Shown here piece by piece: positions 1 to 7,045 of a DNA stretch of 59,344 nt (position 1 is the stretch's first letter; each line of letters begins with the position of its first letter). The stretch comes from DAOOKJ01 sp035360795 (lineage in GTDB: Bacteria; Patescibacteriota; Minisyncoccia; UBA6257). The position numbers were made by a program, and so were the translations under genes. The stretch lies in contig DAOSBJ010000001.1 of assembly GCA_035360795.1 (NCBI GenBank), positions 1 to 59,344 on the forward strand, read 5' to 3'. The notes below the pieces were generated by a model. It was not told the DNA's origin, did no database searches, and saw only the letters and a list, made by a program, of their open reading frames with translations.

Positions 1-96
1 AACTAATTTGAAAAATCTAACAATTTTTAATATAATTAAATAATGGTCGAAGATAGGTTCGTCCACCCCACACAATAAAATTAAATTAATAAAATT

Positions 97-495
97 ATGA
101 AAGGGTTTTTTGCTAATATAGAGAAAGAAACCTTGGAAAATGAAAATTTTCGCAAAGTTTTATACACCAGCAAACACTCACAATTAGTTTTAATGAGTTT
201 AAAGCCAAAAGAGGAAATTGGAATGGAGGTTCATCCAGAAAATGACCAATTTTTTCGTTTTGAGAAAGGTCTTGGAAAAGTGATTATTGACGGAAACGAA
301 TACCAAGTTTCCGATGGCTCAGCAATTGTGGTGCCTGCTGGCGCCCAACATAACGTCATTAATCTTTCCGAAACCGATAGTTTGAAACTATATACTATTT
401 ATTCTCCGGCTCATCATAAAGATGGAATTGTCCGCAAAACAAAAGAAGAGGCGATAGCTCAAGAAGCAGAATTTGATGGAATAACAACAGAATAA
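97..495 (+). CDS. Small single-domain cupin
   Basis: A 132-residue protein made almost entirely of one cupin barrel. Cupin motif 1 is visible around residues 42-60 (G-M-E-V-H46 then E56 and G60) and motif 2 around 74-90 (P80-A-G-A-Q-H85-N). H46 and H85 are likely metal ligands; the second His of the usual HxH pair is replaced by an acidic residue, so metal binding may be altered. Small cupins of this type include sugar isomerase-like and mannose-6-phosphate-type enzymes as well as non-enzymatic ligand binders, so no substrate can be named. ATG at 97; the dCTP deaminase gene starts 8 nt after its stop, so the two are probably co-transcribed. The first 96 nt of the window show nothing recognisable. 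Confidence 0.85.
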   Translation: MKGFFANIEKETLENENFRKVLYTSKHSQLVLMSLKPKEEIGMEVHPENDQFFRFEKGLGKVIIDGNEYQVSDGSAIVVPAGAQHNVINLSETDSLKLYTIYSPAHHKDGIVRKTKEEAIAQEAEFDGITTE

Positions 496-502
496 ATAAT
501 TT

Positions 503-1081
503 ATGATTCTTTCTGACCGCGACATTAAGAAAGTAATTAAAGAAAAAAGATTGATTTTTAAGCCGGCTCTATCCAAAGACCAGATAGGGCCGGCTTCAAT
601 TGATTTGAAATTAGGTCCAATCTTCAAATCATTTAACATCTCAAAACAGTCAATGATAGATACGAAAAAAGGACTGCCAGACAAATCTTTTATTAACACT
701 CGGAAATTAAAAGACAATGAACCGTTTATTCTACATCCAACTGATTTTGTTTTAGCTTCAACTAAAGAATATGTTAAAGTCAGCGACGACTTGGTTTTAA
801 AAGTGGAGGGGAAAAGCACCTTGGCTAGAATGGGAATTTTGGTCCATACTGCCGGTTTTGTTGACCCGGGATTTGAAGGAACTTTAACTTTAGAAATTTC
901 CAATCAATCTAATTTGCCAGTTGCCCTGTATCCAGAGATGTATATCTGTCAAATTGCCGTAGAATTTCTGTCATCTCCTGCAGAAATACCTTATAATAAG
1001 CGGAAAAAGTCACTATATTCGAAAGCCAAAGGACCAATAGAAAGTAAAACCCAAAACCTATTTGAAAAAAATAAATTTTAG
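503..1081 (+). CDS. dcd: dCTP deaminase
   Basis: A 192-residue protein matching dCTP deaminase in length and motifs. The enzyme converts dCTP to dUTP as a step toward dTMP in the cytosol. Visible signatures: the N-terminal GPASIDL segment (residues 29-35), the S105-T-L-A-R109-x-G nucleotide-binding motif, and GFEGTLTLE(131), where E131 aligns with the catalytic glutamate of the family. It follows the cupin gene by 8 nt. A bifunctional dCTP deaminase/dUTPase cannot be excluded by eye. Confidence 0.93.
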   Translation: MILSDRDIKKVIKEKRLIFKPALSKDQIGPASIDLKLGPIFKSFNISKQSMIDTKKGLPDKSFINTRKLKDNEPFILHPTDFVLASTKEYVKVSDDLVLKVEGKSTLARMGILVHTAGFVDPGFEGTLTLEISNQSNLPVALYPEMYICQIAVEFLSSPAEIPYNKRKKSLYSKAKGPIESKTQNLFEKNKF

Positions 1082-1125
1082 AGTACAATAAGTATAAGAA
1101 AAAATTTCAAATAATAATTAATCAT

Positions 1126-1197
1126 TCCGGGGTAGTTCAGCGGTAGAACGCCTGGCTGTTAACCAGGATGTCCGAGGTTCGAATCCTCGCCCCGGAG
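1126..1197 (+). tRNA. tRNA-Asn (GTT)
   Basis: A complete cloverleaf can be drawn. Acceptor 1126-1132 (TCCGGGG) pairs with 1190-1196 (CCCCGGA). The anticodon stem CCTGG/CCAGG (1151-1155 with 1163-1167) encloses loop CTGTTAA with anticodon GTT. The T arm carries GGTTCGAATCC. The discriminator base is G1197, as expected for Asn. CCA is not encoded, so it must be added enzymatically. A pair of hairpins begins directly at the next base. Confidence 0.95.
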
Positions 1198-1246
1198 CCG
1201 TGCACCACGTAGGGTGCACGGCCATGAACCCCACGTGGTTTATGGC
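1198..1246 (+). repeat. Two back-to-back hairpins after tRNA-Asn
   Basis: Hairpin 1 pairs CCGTGCACC (1198-1206) with GGTGCACGG (1213-1221) around a 6-nt loop. Hairpin 2 pairs GCCATGAACC (1221-1230) with GGTTTATGGC (1237-1246), including one G-T pair, around CCACGT. Both loops contain an ACGT core. There is no T-tract, so this is not a standard terminator; it may be a tRNA 3'-processing signal or a palindromic repeat inserted at the tRNA 3' end. Confidence 0.7.
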
Positions 1247-1283
1247 CTACCCCTATGTGATAATTAATTAGCCCCACTGTTTA

Positions 1284-1535
1284 ATGTTTTACGTTTATAT
1301 TCTTCAGAGTTTAAAAGATAGAAAACTTTACATCGGTTATAGTACAGATTTAAGAAAGAGATTGAAAGATCATAATTCTGGCGGTACCAAAAGTACAAAA
1401 ATACGAAGGCCATTTAAATTAATCTATTACGAAGCTCATCTTTCTGAAAAAGAGGCAAGAAGAAGAGAAAAATATTTTAAGACAGCCAAGGGTAAAAGCA
1501 CTTTACGGCAGATGTTAAGAGAATCCTTATCTTAA
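1284..1535 (+). CDS. GIY-YIG nuclease superfamily protein (UPF0213/YhbQ-like)
   Basis: An 83-residue protein with the minimal GIY-YIG fold: YVYIL (residues 3-7), KLYIGYSTDLRKRL (14-27), HNSGG (30-34) and the E-A-R-R-R-E-K-Y helix (57-64). Conserved Tyr, Arg and Glu of the fold are present. Members of this family are standalone GIY-YIG domains common in Patescibacteria; their cellular role is not settled. It is followed at once by an intrinsic terminator that overlaps its stop codon. Confidence 0.9.
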   Translation: MFYVYILQSLKDRKLYIGYSTDLRKRLKDHNSGGTKSTKIRRPFKLIYYEAHLSEKEARRREKYFKTAKGKSTLRQMLRESLS

Positions 1536-1564
1536 AAAGCCTCATAAATAGAGGCTTTTTTGTT
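1534..1564 (+). terminator. Intrinsic terminator
   Basis: AAAAAGCCTC (1534-1543) pairs with GAGGCTTTTT (1551-1560) around a 7-nt loop and runs into a T-rich tail. It closes the GIY-YIG transcript. Confidence 0.9.
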
Positions 1565-1587
1565 CCTCTTGACACGTGTGGTATAAT
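1560..1587 (+). promoter_or_regulatory. Promoter with extended -10
   Basis: TATAAT at 1582-1587 is preceded by TGG (1579-1581), an extended -10, with TTGTTC at 1560-1565 at a 16-nt spacing. A TTGACA at 1569-1574 also pairs at 16 nt with TATATA (1591-1596), so two overlapping promoters are possible. Start would be near 1594 or 1603. Confidence 0.6.
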
Positions 1588-1593
1588 ATATAT

Positions 1594-1680
1594 ATAGTCG
1601 ATAAATTTATGTTTATCAAATTTAATAATAATCCCCTCGTAATTGTAGACTCAGATGCCTTATTTTAAGGCATTTTTATT
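1594..1680 (+). ncRNA. Candidate short RNA or attenuated leader ahead of the RCC1 gene
   Basis: No coding frame is apparent. The predicted transcript starts near 1594 and ends at a clear terminator: ATGCCTTA (1655-1662) pairs with TAAGGCAT (1666-1673) around TTT, followed by a T-rich run. A second small hairpin (GATAAA/TTTATC) lies near the 5' end. The RCC1 gene starts 56 nt after the terminator, so this is either an independent ~85-nt RNA or a leader with an attenuator. The role is inferred from layout only. Confidence 0.45.
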
Positions 1681-1735
1681 ATAAGGTATTATAATAAAAA
1701 TTTAAAAACTGATTATTAATAATATCAAAATAACC

Positions 1736-3166
1736 ATGAAATATAAAAATTTAATAATTCCAGTTGCTATTGCTATCAGTCCTATTTTAATTTTTATGGC
1801 TATTGTAGCCGGTTATAATTATTTTAGTAGTAAACAGCCCCAATTTGTGGAAGAGAGAACTGACAGCCATGGCTGTTTAATTTCTAGCGGCTATTCTTGG
1901 TGTGAAGCTAAGCAGAAATGCATAAAAATGCCAGAAGAATATTGCAATGGCTTATCTTCAACTACAACAGTGAAGGCAGATAAAGCTTATATTTCAGAAA
2001 CAACTATTAGGGTAAATGAGAGTAGTAAAACTACTATTACCACAACGACAATACCGACACCTGCTACGACTGTTGCAATTCAGACTCCAATTCAAAGCTA
2101 CCCCAAGCTTTCTTTTACTCCTCAAATTTCGTCTTCAGCTAACCATACCTGTGTTGCCTTATCTCCAAATAACATTAAATGCTGGGGCGATAATGAGGTT
2201 GGGCAGCTTGGGAATGGAAAAGCAAGCGACAGTCCTGTTCATATTGCCGTTTCAGTGATTGGTATAAACGATGTAGTGAAAATTACTGCAGGAGGACTCT
2301 CGACCTGTGCTTTATTAAAAGACAGTTCAATAAAATGCTGGGGATTTGTATACCCGGAAAGCAGCTCTACTTATCATTATTATACCTCTCCCACATCTTT
2401 ATTTGACTTAAATAAAGTATTAGATATTTCAGTAGGATTGGGGCATATATGCGTATTAATAAATGATAACACAGTACAATGCTGGGGTTATAACGAAGAA
2501 GGAGAATTAGGAGACGGTACTAATGATTATAAAAAGGAACCAACCCCGGTAAAAAATCTCTCTGGAGTTATAAGTTTATCGCTAGGCTACTCTCATAGTT
2601 GCGCTTTATTAGAGGATAAGACAGTAAAATGCTGGGGCGATAATGAGGTTGGACAGCTTGGCAATGGCACCACTACTTCAAGCAATATTCCGGTGGCAGT
2701 AAAAGATTTGTCGGATGTTAAAGAGATAAGCGCTGGCGGTTGGCATACCTGCGCTTTATTAAATAATGGGGTAGTAAAATGCTGGGGCCGTAATTATGCA
2801 GGAGAAGTAGGTGACGGCACTACCAATGAGAAATTGACACCAGTTTTAGTGAAGGGTTTAGAAAATGACAAGGTTAAAAAAGTAGTCACTGGAGGGTTTA
2901 GAAGTTGTGCCCTTTTAGCTGATTCGACAGTAAAATGCTGGGGTGAAGGATATAGTGCTGATGGCAGAACAGTAGATTTTGCGTATCAAGCTAAAACGGT
3001 ACTGGGTTTAAATAATGTACAGGATGTAGCGGTTGGAAAACAGCATACATGCGTTCTTTTAACTGATAATAGCGCTAAGTGCTGGGGTCTTAATACCTAT
3101 GGCCAAATAGGTGAAGGGACTTTTGCTTACTATGTTATTGAACCTACCACAGTAGTCGGTTTATAA
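1736..3166 (+). CDS. Membrane-anchored RCC1-repeat seven-bladed propeller protein
   Basis: A 476-residue protein with an N-terminal membrane segment (about residues 5-28), then a small Cys-rich module (residues ~43-70: GC, SWC, KC, YC), a Ser/Thr-rich linker (~73-112), and seven RCC1-type repeats. Each repeat has a C-x-L-L/A...C-W-G signature; seven CWG motifs can be counted, so the protein probably closes as one seven-bladed propeller. The paired cysteines in each blade suggest disulfides and an extracytoplasmic position. Bacterial RCC1 proteins are usually surface or secreted binding modules; the ligand is unknown. It sits behind a possible attenuator leader. Confidence 0.88.
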   Translation: MKYKNLIIPVAIAISPILIFMAIVAGYNYFSSKQPQFVEERTDSHGCLISSGYSWCEAKQKCIKMPEEYCNGLSSTTTVKADKAYISETTIRVNESSKTTITTTTIPTPATTVAIQTPIQSYPKLSFTPQISSSANHTCVALSPNNIKCWGDNEVGQLGNGKASDSPVHIAVSVIGINDVVKITAGGLSTCALLKDSSIKCWGFVYPESSSTYHYYTSPTSLFDLNKVLDISVGLGHICVLINDNTVQCWGYNEEGELGDGTNDYKKEPTPVKNLSGVISLSLGYSHSCALLEDKTVKCWGDNEVGQLGNGTTTSSNIPVAVKDLSDVKEISAGGWHTCALLNNGVVKCWGRNYAGEVGDGTTNEKLTPVLVKGLENDKVKKVVTGGFRSCALLADSTVKCWGEGYSADGRTVDFAYQAKTVLGLNNVQDVAVGKQHTCVLLTDNSAKCWGLNTYGQIGEGTFAYYVIEPTTVVGL

Positions 3167-3220
3167 CAAACATTGTATGAATTCAAAAATAAAAGGTCGA
3201 TTAATCTATATCAATTTTAT

Positions 3221-3928
3221 ATGACTAAAAAAACTTTAATTATAATATTAATTGTGGCTGTAGTTATAATTAGCATAGGTCTATATTTTCAAAATCAAAG
3301 GAATAGTAATATAGTGTCACCGGAGCAAGGCAAAGAAATAAAAACAGAAGGAGTTAATCAATATAGGAATTTATTATTGGGGATTGAATTTGATTATCCT
3401 AAAAATTTTATTCCTTACCTTAGAGATAATGAATATTTAGGCGATCAACCGTCGCGTTTTGTGGCTGGCAAAGATTCATATGCTTTATTAGACGAAAATT
3501 CTTATTTCGTAATAACTCTTAATGGCGTTAGGGGTTATTATGATTGTCCTTCTTTAGAAAATTCAGAAATGTCTTACTCTGGTTCATATGAAGATATCCA
3601 ACAATTCATTCAAGAAGGCAAGCCAATTAAATTAGAGAATTGCAAAGAAATTATTCAAACTATAGACCAAATTGCTAAAAACTCTGCTTATCACAAATTA
3701 CTGCCTTTTGGGGAAAATTCAACTATACACAAATTAGAAATTGAAACACAAGAAGCAAGACTTATAATTCCATCTGACGCAGGTATTAATGAAACAGAAT
3801 TAATCGTAAGGCTAAAAAATCCTGTTTTGTTTAATAATAATTATTGGACTTTTCTTATTATCCACGTGAGCCAAGATATAGACGGAGAAGTAATAAAAAT
3901 GATTTCAAAATCATTGCATTTTATTTAG
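3221..3928 (+). CDS. Membrane-anchored hypothetical protein
   Basis: A 235-residue protein starting at ATG 3221 (M-T-K-K-T), giving a compact lysine start followed by one membrane helix (about residues 6-23). A TTG 48 nt upstream keeps the frame open but would bury the helix behind 16 polar residues, so the ATG is preferred. The rest is a mixed soluble domain with YRNLLLGIEFDYPKNF near residue 48, resembling the GxxFxYP start of small extracytoplasmic PsbP-like domains also seen in the protein at 9009. No enzyme motif is seen. It lies just downstream of the RCC1 protein and is probably also surface-exposed. Confidence 0.7.
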   Translation: MTKKTLIIILIVAVVIISIGLYFQNQRNSNIVSPEQGKEIKTEGVNQYRNLLLGIEFDYPKNFIPYLRDNEYLGDQPSRFVAGKDSYALLDENSYFVITLNGVRGYYDCPSLENSEMSYSGSYEDIQQFIQEGKPIKLENCKEIIQTIDQIAKNSAYHKLLPFGENSTIHKLEIETQEARLIIPSDAGINETELIVRLKNPVLFNNNYWTFLIIHVSQDIDGEVIKMISKSLHFI

Positions 3929-4047
3929 ATTTTGTTTAGTTTGCGCGCCGATTTAATTCCTGATAGAAAACTATAAAAGTTGTATTATTTTTTATGGTGA
4001 AAAATAATATTCTATATTAATATGAAATTTGAAAACCTCACAAAACC

Positions 4048-4350
4048 TCATATTTTGGAAGCGTATGGACGTAAATCTGGGATATAAATATATTCATTTT
4101 GCCTCTCAATTATCATTCTAACATTGTTTACAATTCGGAGCACTGTAGAACACTTTGAGGTTTGAAGCACCGTATCAAACGGTGTTTTAATTTTAAGTAT
4201 TAGCTTTTCGCCCTTTAACCGCAGGTTCTGAAGTAAAAAATTCAAAAGTTGCCTTTTTTCTTTTACTTCAGAACTTTGGAAGATTTCATAAGTTTTTTTA
4301 GCCAATGAGAAAAATTCAAAAAGCGATTTAAAAAGTTTCCACAGATTAAT
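4048..4350 (-). pseudogene. C-terminal remnant of a large serine recombinase
   Basis: About 85-100 codons on the minus strand read SLAKKTYEIFQSSEVKEKR, then LLNFLL, and end in KIKTPFDTVLQ. This matches the C-terminal tail typical of large serine recombinases (resolvase/invertase family), in which the zinc-ribbon and coiled-coil region ends in an ELF..S..EEKR.LLNFLL...PFD.L pattern. The catalytic Ser domain and all upstream parts are missing and an in-frame stop lies shortly upstream, so this is a decayed mobile-element remnant. Identification is by motif memory; a profile search against recombinase C-terminal domains would decide. Confidence 0.65.
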
Positions 4351-4463
4351 TCTTGACTTTATTTTTTAAATTTTGGGGCATATACTTAATAAGTAATAAA
4401 AATTAATAAATAATTAAAGATAAAAAAAATTATTTAGGTTTGATTAATTAAAGGACGTTGCTA

Positions 4464-4485
4464 GTAGTAAAGTAAATTTTACTAC
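4464..4485 (+). other. Hairpin in the leader of the MazG-like gene
   Basis: GTAGTAAA (4464-4471) pairs perfectly with TTTACTAC (4478-4485) around a 6-nt loop, 36 nt before the ATG. The rest of 4351-4520 is AT-rich with no gene seen. Confidence 0.5.
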
Positions 4486-4520
4486 AAAGCAAAGAAATTA
4501 ATTAAAATAATTAATAAAAA

Positions 4521-4883
4521 ATGAAGAAAAATAAAACTAGAGAAATCACAATCAATGATATTCAGAAATGGGAAAGATCGTTTACTAAAAGAAAGGGGAT
4601 TGCCCAAGATGAAGATACTGCTATTAAGATTGCTGTTTTTAAATTAACAGAAGAAGTTGGAGAAGTCGCGAAAGCTATATTAGAAGAGCAATGGAATGAA
4701 GTTCCAGCTGAAATTTCCGATGTTATTGTTTTTGCTTGCAAAATAGCAAATATAGCAGAAAAATTTCATAAATCCGAAAAACTTAACAAGGTGTTACAAA
4801 AAAAATTAAATTATTGTGAAACTAGAAAATACAATGTAAAAATCAAAAAATTCGATAAACCCAAAAATGAAGAATTTAAATAA
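4521..4883 (+). CDS. MazG-like nucleotide pyrophosphohydrolase
   Basis: A 120-residue all-helical protein with the MazG metal-binding arrangement: K-L-T-E-E-V-G-E-V-A-K at about residues 44-54 (ExxE pattern) and E-I-S-D-V-I-V-F at about 68-75 (ExxD). The family hydrolyses nucleoside triphosphates to monophosphates and is used in house-cleaning of damaged nucleotides. It stands alone between the recombinase remnant and the ABC exporter operon. Confidence 0.85.
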   Translation: MKKNKTREITINDIQKWERSFTKRKGIAQDEDTAIKIAVFKLTEEVGEVAKAILEEQWNEVPAEISDVIVFACKIANIAEKFHKSEKLNKVLQKKLNYCETRKYNVKIKKFDKPKNEEFK

Positions 4884-5062
4884 TAATTATAAAAAAATTA
4901 TTAGCCAATTAACATAAGAATATTTTAAAGCTATTAAGAGTTTTAGCGATTTTATTTTTTAATTATTCCTTTACTCGGCCGAAGATGATAACTAATCGAT
5001 TTCGGAAGTTAAACAACATGCAAATTTTGAGAAAATGAATTTAAGATAATGAATGAGTTAAG

Positions 5063-7045
5063 TTATGCGGTATCAGTGTCTATAGGAGAAAGGAATTGAC
5101 TCATATAGAGATTGTAATAAAAACCACGGGCCGCTAAAAGTTGTTTATGGTTTCCTTGTTCTACAATCCGACCTTTATTCATCACTAAAATAATATCAGC
5201 ATTATAAATAGTGGATAGGCGATGGGCTATAACTAAACTAGTGCGACCTTTTCTTAGTTTAGCCATGGCTTTTTGAATCAATATCTCCGTCCGCGTATCC
5301 ACGGAACTGGTCGCTTCATCCAATATTAATATCTTTGGGTCAGCCAAAAAAGCGCGGGCTATGGTCAAAAGTTGTTTTTGCCCCTGCGAAATATTAGAAG
5401 CATCTTCCGTTAATATGGTGTCGTATCCTTGAGGTAACGTTCTAATAAAGTGGTCTATATAGGCTGCCTTAGCAGCGGCTATTATTTCTTTCTCTGTGGC
5501 TTCTTCCTTGCCATAGGCAATATTCTCTTTTATAGTGCCATTAAATAGCCAGGTATCTTGTAACACCATCCCGAAAATCTTACGCAGGTCATCTCTTTTC
5601 ATTTTCCGAATATCCACTCCATCTATAGAAATACACCCGCTGTCTATCTCATAAAAGCGCATCAATAAATTAACCAGCGTGGTTTTACCGGCGCCAGTGG
5701 GCCCTACGAGAGCCACTGTCTGCCCGGGTTCAACTTTTAAATTCATATCCTCAATTAGAGGAATATCACTACTATAACTGAAATATACATGTTCAAACTT
5801 AATCTGCCCCTTTATTTTTTCTAAAACTATTGGATTTTCGACATCTGGTATTTCTTCTTTTTCATCCAAAAGTTCAAACACCCGTTCAGCCGAGGCGGCA
5901 GTAGATTGGAGGATATTTACAATACTGGCTACCTGAACTACGGGCTGGGTGAACTGTTTTGAATATTGAATAAAAGCCTGTACTCCACCAAGAGTAATAA
6001 GACCTTTTGTCACTCGTATTCCACCAACAATACATATTGCTACATAGTTCACATTGTTCAGAAAATTTACCGAGGGACGAATAAGACTGGAGATAAATTG
6101 TGCTTTAAAACTTGATTCATAAACTCGTTGGTTCTCTTTATCAAAAAGTTGTTTTACTTTATCTTGTTGGTTAAATGCTTCAATAATATTATGGCCGGTA
6201 AATGTCTCTTCTATCTGACCATTTAAAGTACCAGTGCTGTCCCATTGAGCAACAAAGTATTTTTGAGAACGACTAATAACTAATCTGGTAATGAGAAGAG
6301 ATAATGGAATAATCATTAGAGATATCCAACTGAGAAGCGAGCTTATAGAAAACATCATTACCAGAATTCCTACCACTAATGCAATTGCATGAACCAGTTG
6401 AGTAATACTCTGCTGGAGGGTATGAGAAATATTATCTACGTCATTGGTTACTCTGCTTAAAATATCACCGTGAGAATGGGTGTCATAGTATTTTAAAGGT
6501 AATTTAGCAAGTTTGTTATCCACTTGTCGTCGTAACCGGTAAACAGTATTTTGGGCTATCCCAGCCATTGTGTATTGCTGTAACCATTGAAAGAAAGCCC
6601 CTAAAAGGTACACTCCTAAAAGAGTAATCAGAATATACCCCAGCACTTTGAAATCTATTCCTTTACCAGGAATAACATCCATTGCCGTCATCATCTCAGC
6701 TAATTGGTTCTGCCCCTTTGCCTTTAATTCTGCTATGGCTTGCTCTTTAGTCATTCCCGCTGGTAATTGCTTGCTCATTACTCCTTCAAATAGTTTATTG
6801 GTAGCCTCACCAATTATTCTTGGTGCCAGAACAGTAAATACCACACTTAAAATGGTAAAAATCACCACTAAAATAAGGGGAATTGCCTGAGGTTTAAGAT
6901 AAATAATAAGACGTTTAAGAGTTCCCTTAAAGTCTTTGGCTTTTTCCACTGACCTCATCGCCGCTCGCGTCCCACCGCCAAATCCGCCATGTCGCCTTTG
7001 TGCTTGAACATTTGGTTTATTATTTTGATGATTATCATTACTCAT
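5063..7045 (-). CDS. ABC exporter half-transporter, consensus partner
   Basis: A 660-residue fusion of a six-helix exporter membrane domain and an ATPase domain. Visible motifs: Walker A GPTGAGKTT, signature NISQGQKQ (Q for the second G of LSGGQ), Walker B ILILDEATSSVD with the catalytic Glu intact, and H-loop AHRLST. It starts inside the end of the upstream exporter gene (8-nt overlap), so the two are translated together and should form a heterodimer. The N-terminus carries a 35-residue polar, Gly/Arg-rich extension. Heterodimeric exporters of this kind (TM287/288, LmrCD, BmrCD) handle drugs or lipids; the substrate cannot be read from sequence. Confidence 0.93.
   Translation of the reverse strand: MSNDNHQNNKPNVQAQRRHGGFGGGTRAAMRSVEKAKDFKGTLKRLIIYLKPQAIPLILVVIFTILSVVFTVLAPRIIGEATNKLFEGVMSKQLPAGMTKEQAIAELKAKGQNQLAEMMTAMDVIPGKGIDFKVLGYILITLLGVYLLGAFFQWLQQYTMAGIAQNTVYRLRRQVDNKLAKLPLKYYDTHSHGDILSRVTNDVDNISHTLQQSITQLVHAIALVVGILVMMFSISSLLSWISLMIIPLSLLITRLVISRSQKYFVAQWDSTGTLNGQIEETFTGHNIIEAFNQQDKVKQLFDKENQRVYESSFKAQFISSLIRPSVNFLNNVNYVAICIVGGIRVTKGLITLGGVQAFIQYSKQFTQPVVQVASIVNILQSTAASAERVFELLDEKEEIPDVENPIVLEKIKGQIKFEHVYFSYSSDIPLIEDMNLKVEPGQTVALVGPTGAGKTTLVNLLMRFYEIDSGCISIDGVDIRKMKRDDLRKIFGMVLQDTWLFNGTIKENIAYGKEEATEKEIIAAAKAAYIDHFIRTLPQGYDTILTEDASNISQGQKQLLTIARAFLADPKILILDEATSSVDTRTEILIQKAMAKLRKGRTSLVIAHRLSTIYNADIILVMNKGRIVEQGNHKQLLAARGFYYNLYMSQFLSPIDTDTA

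Noticed and set aside
1569..1587. TTGACA paired with TATAAT at 1582
   Set aside because: The spacer is only 7 nt; TTGTTC with an extended -10, or TTGACA with TATATA, fit better.
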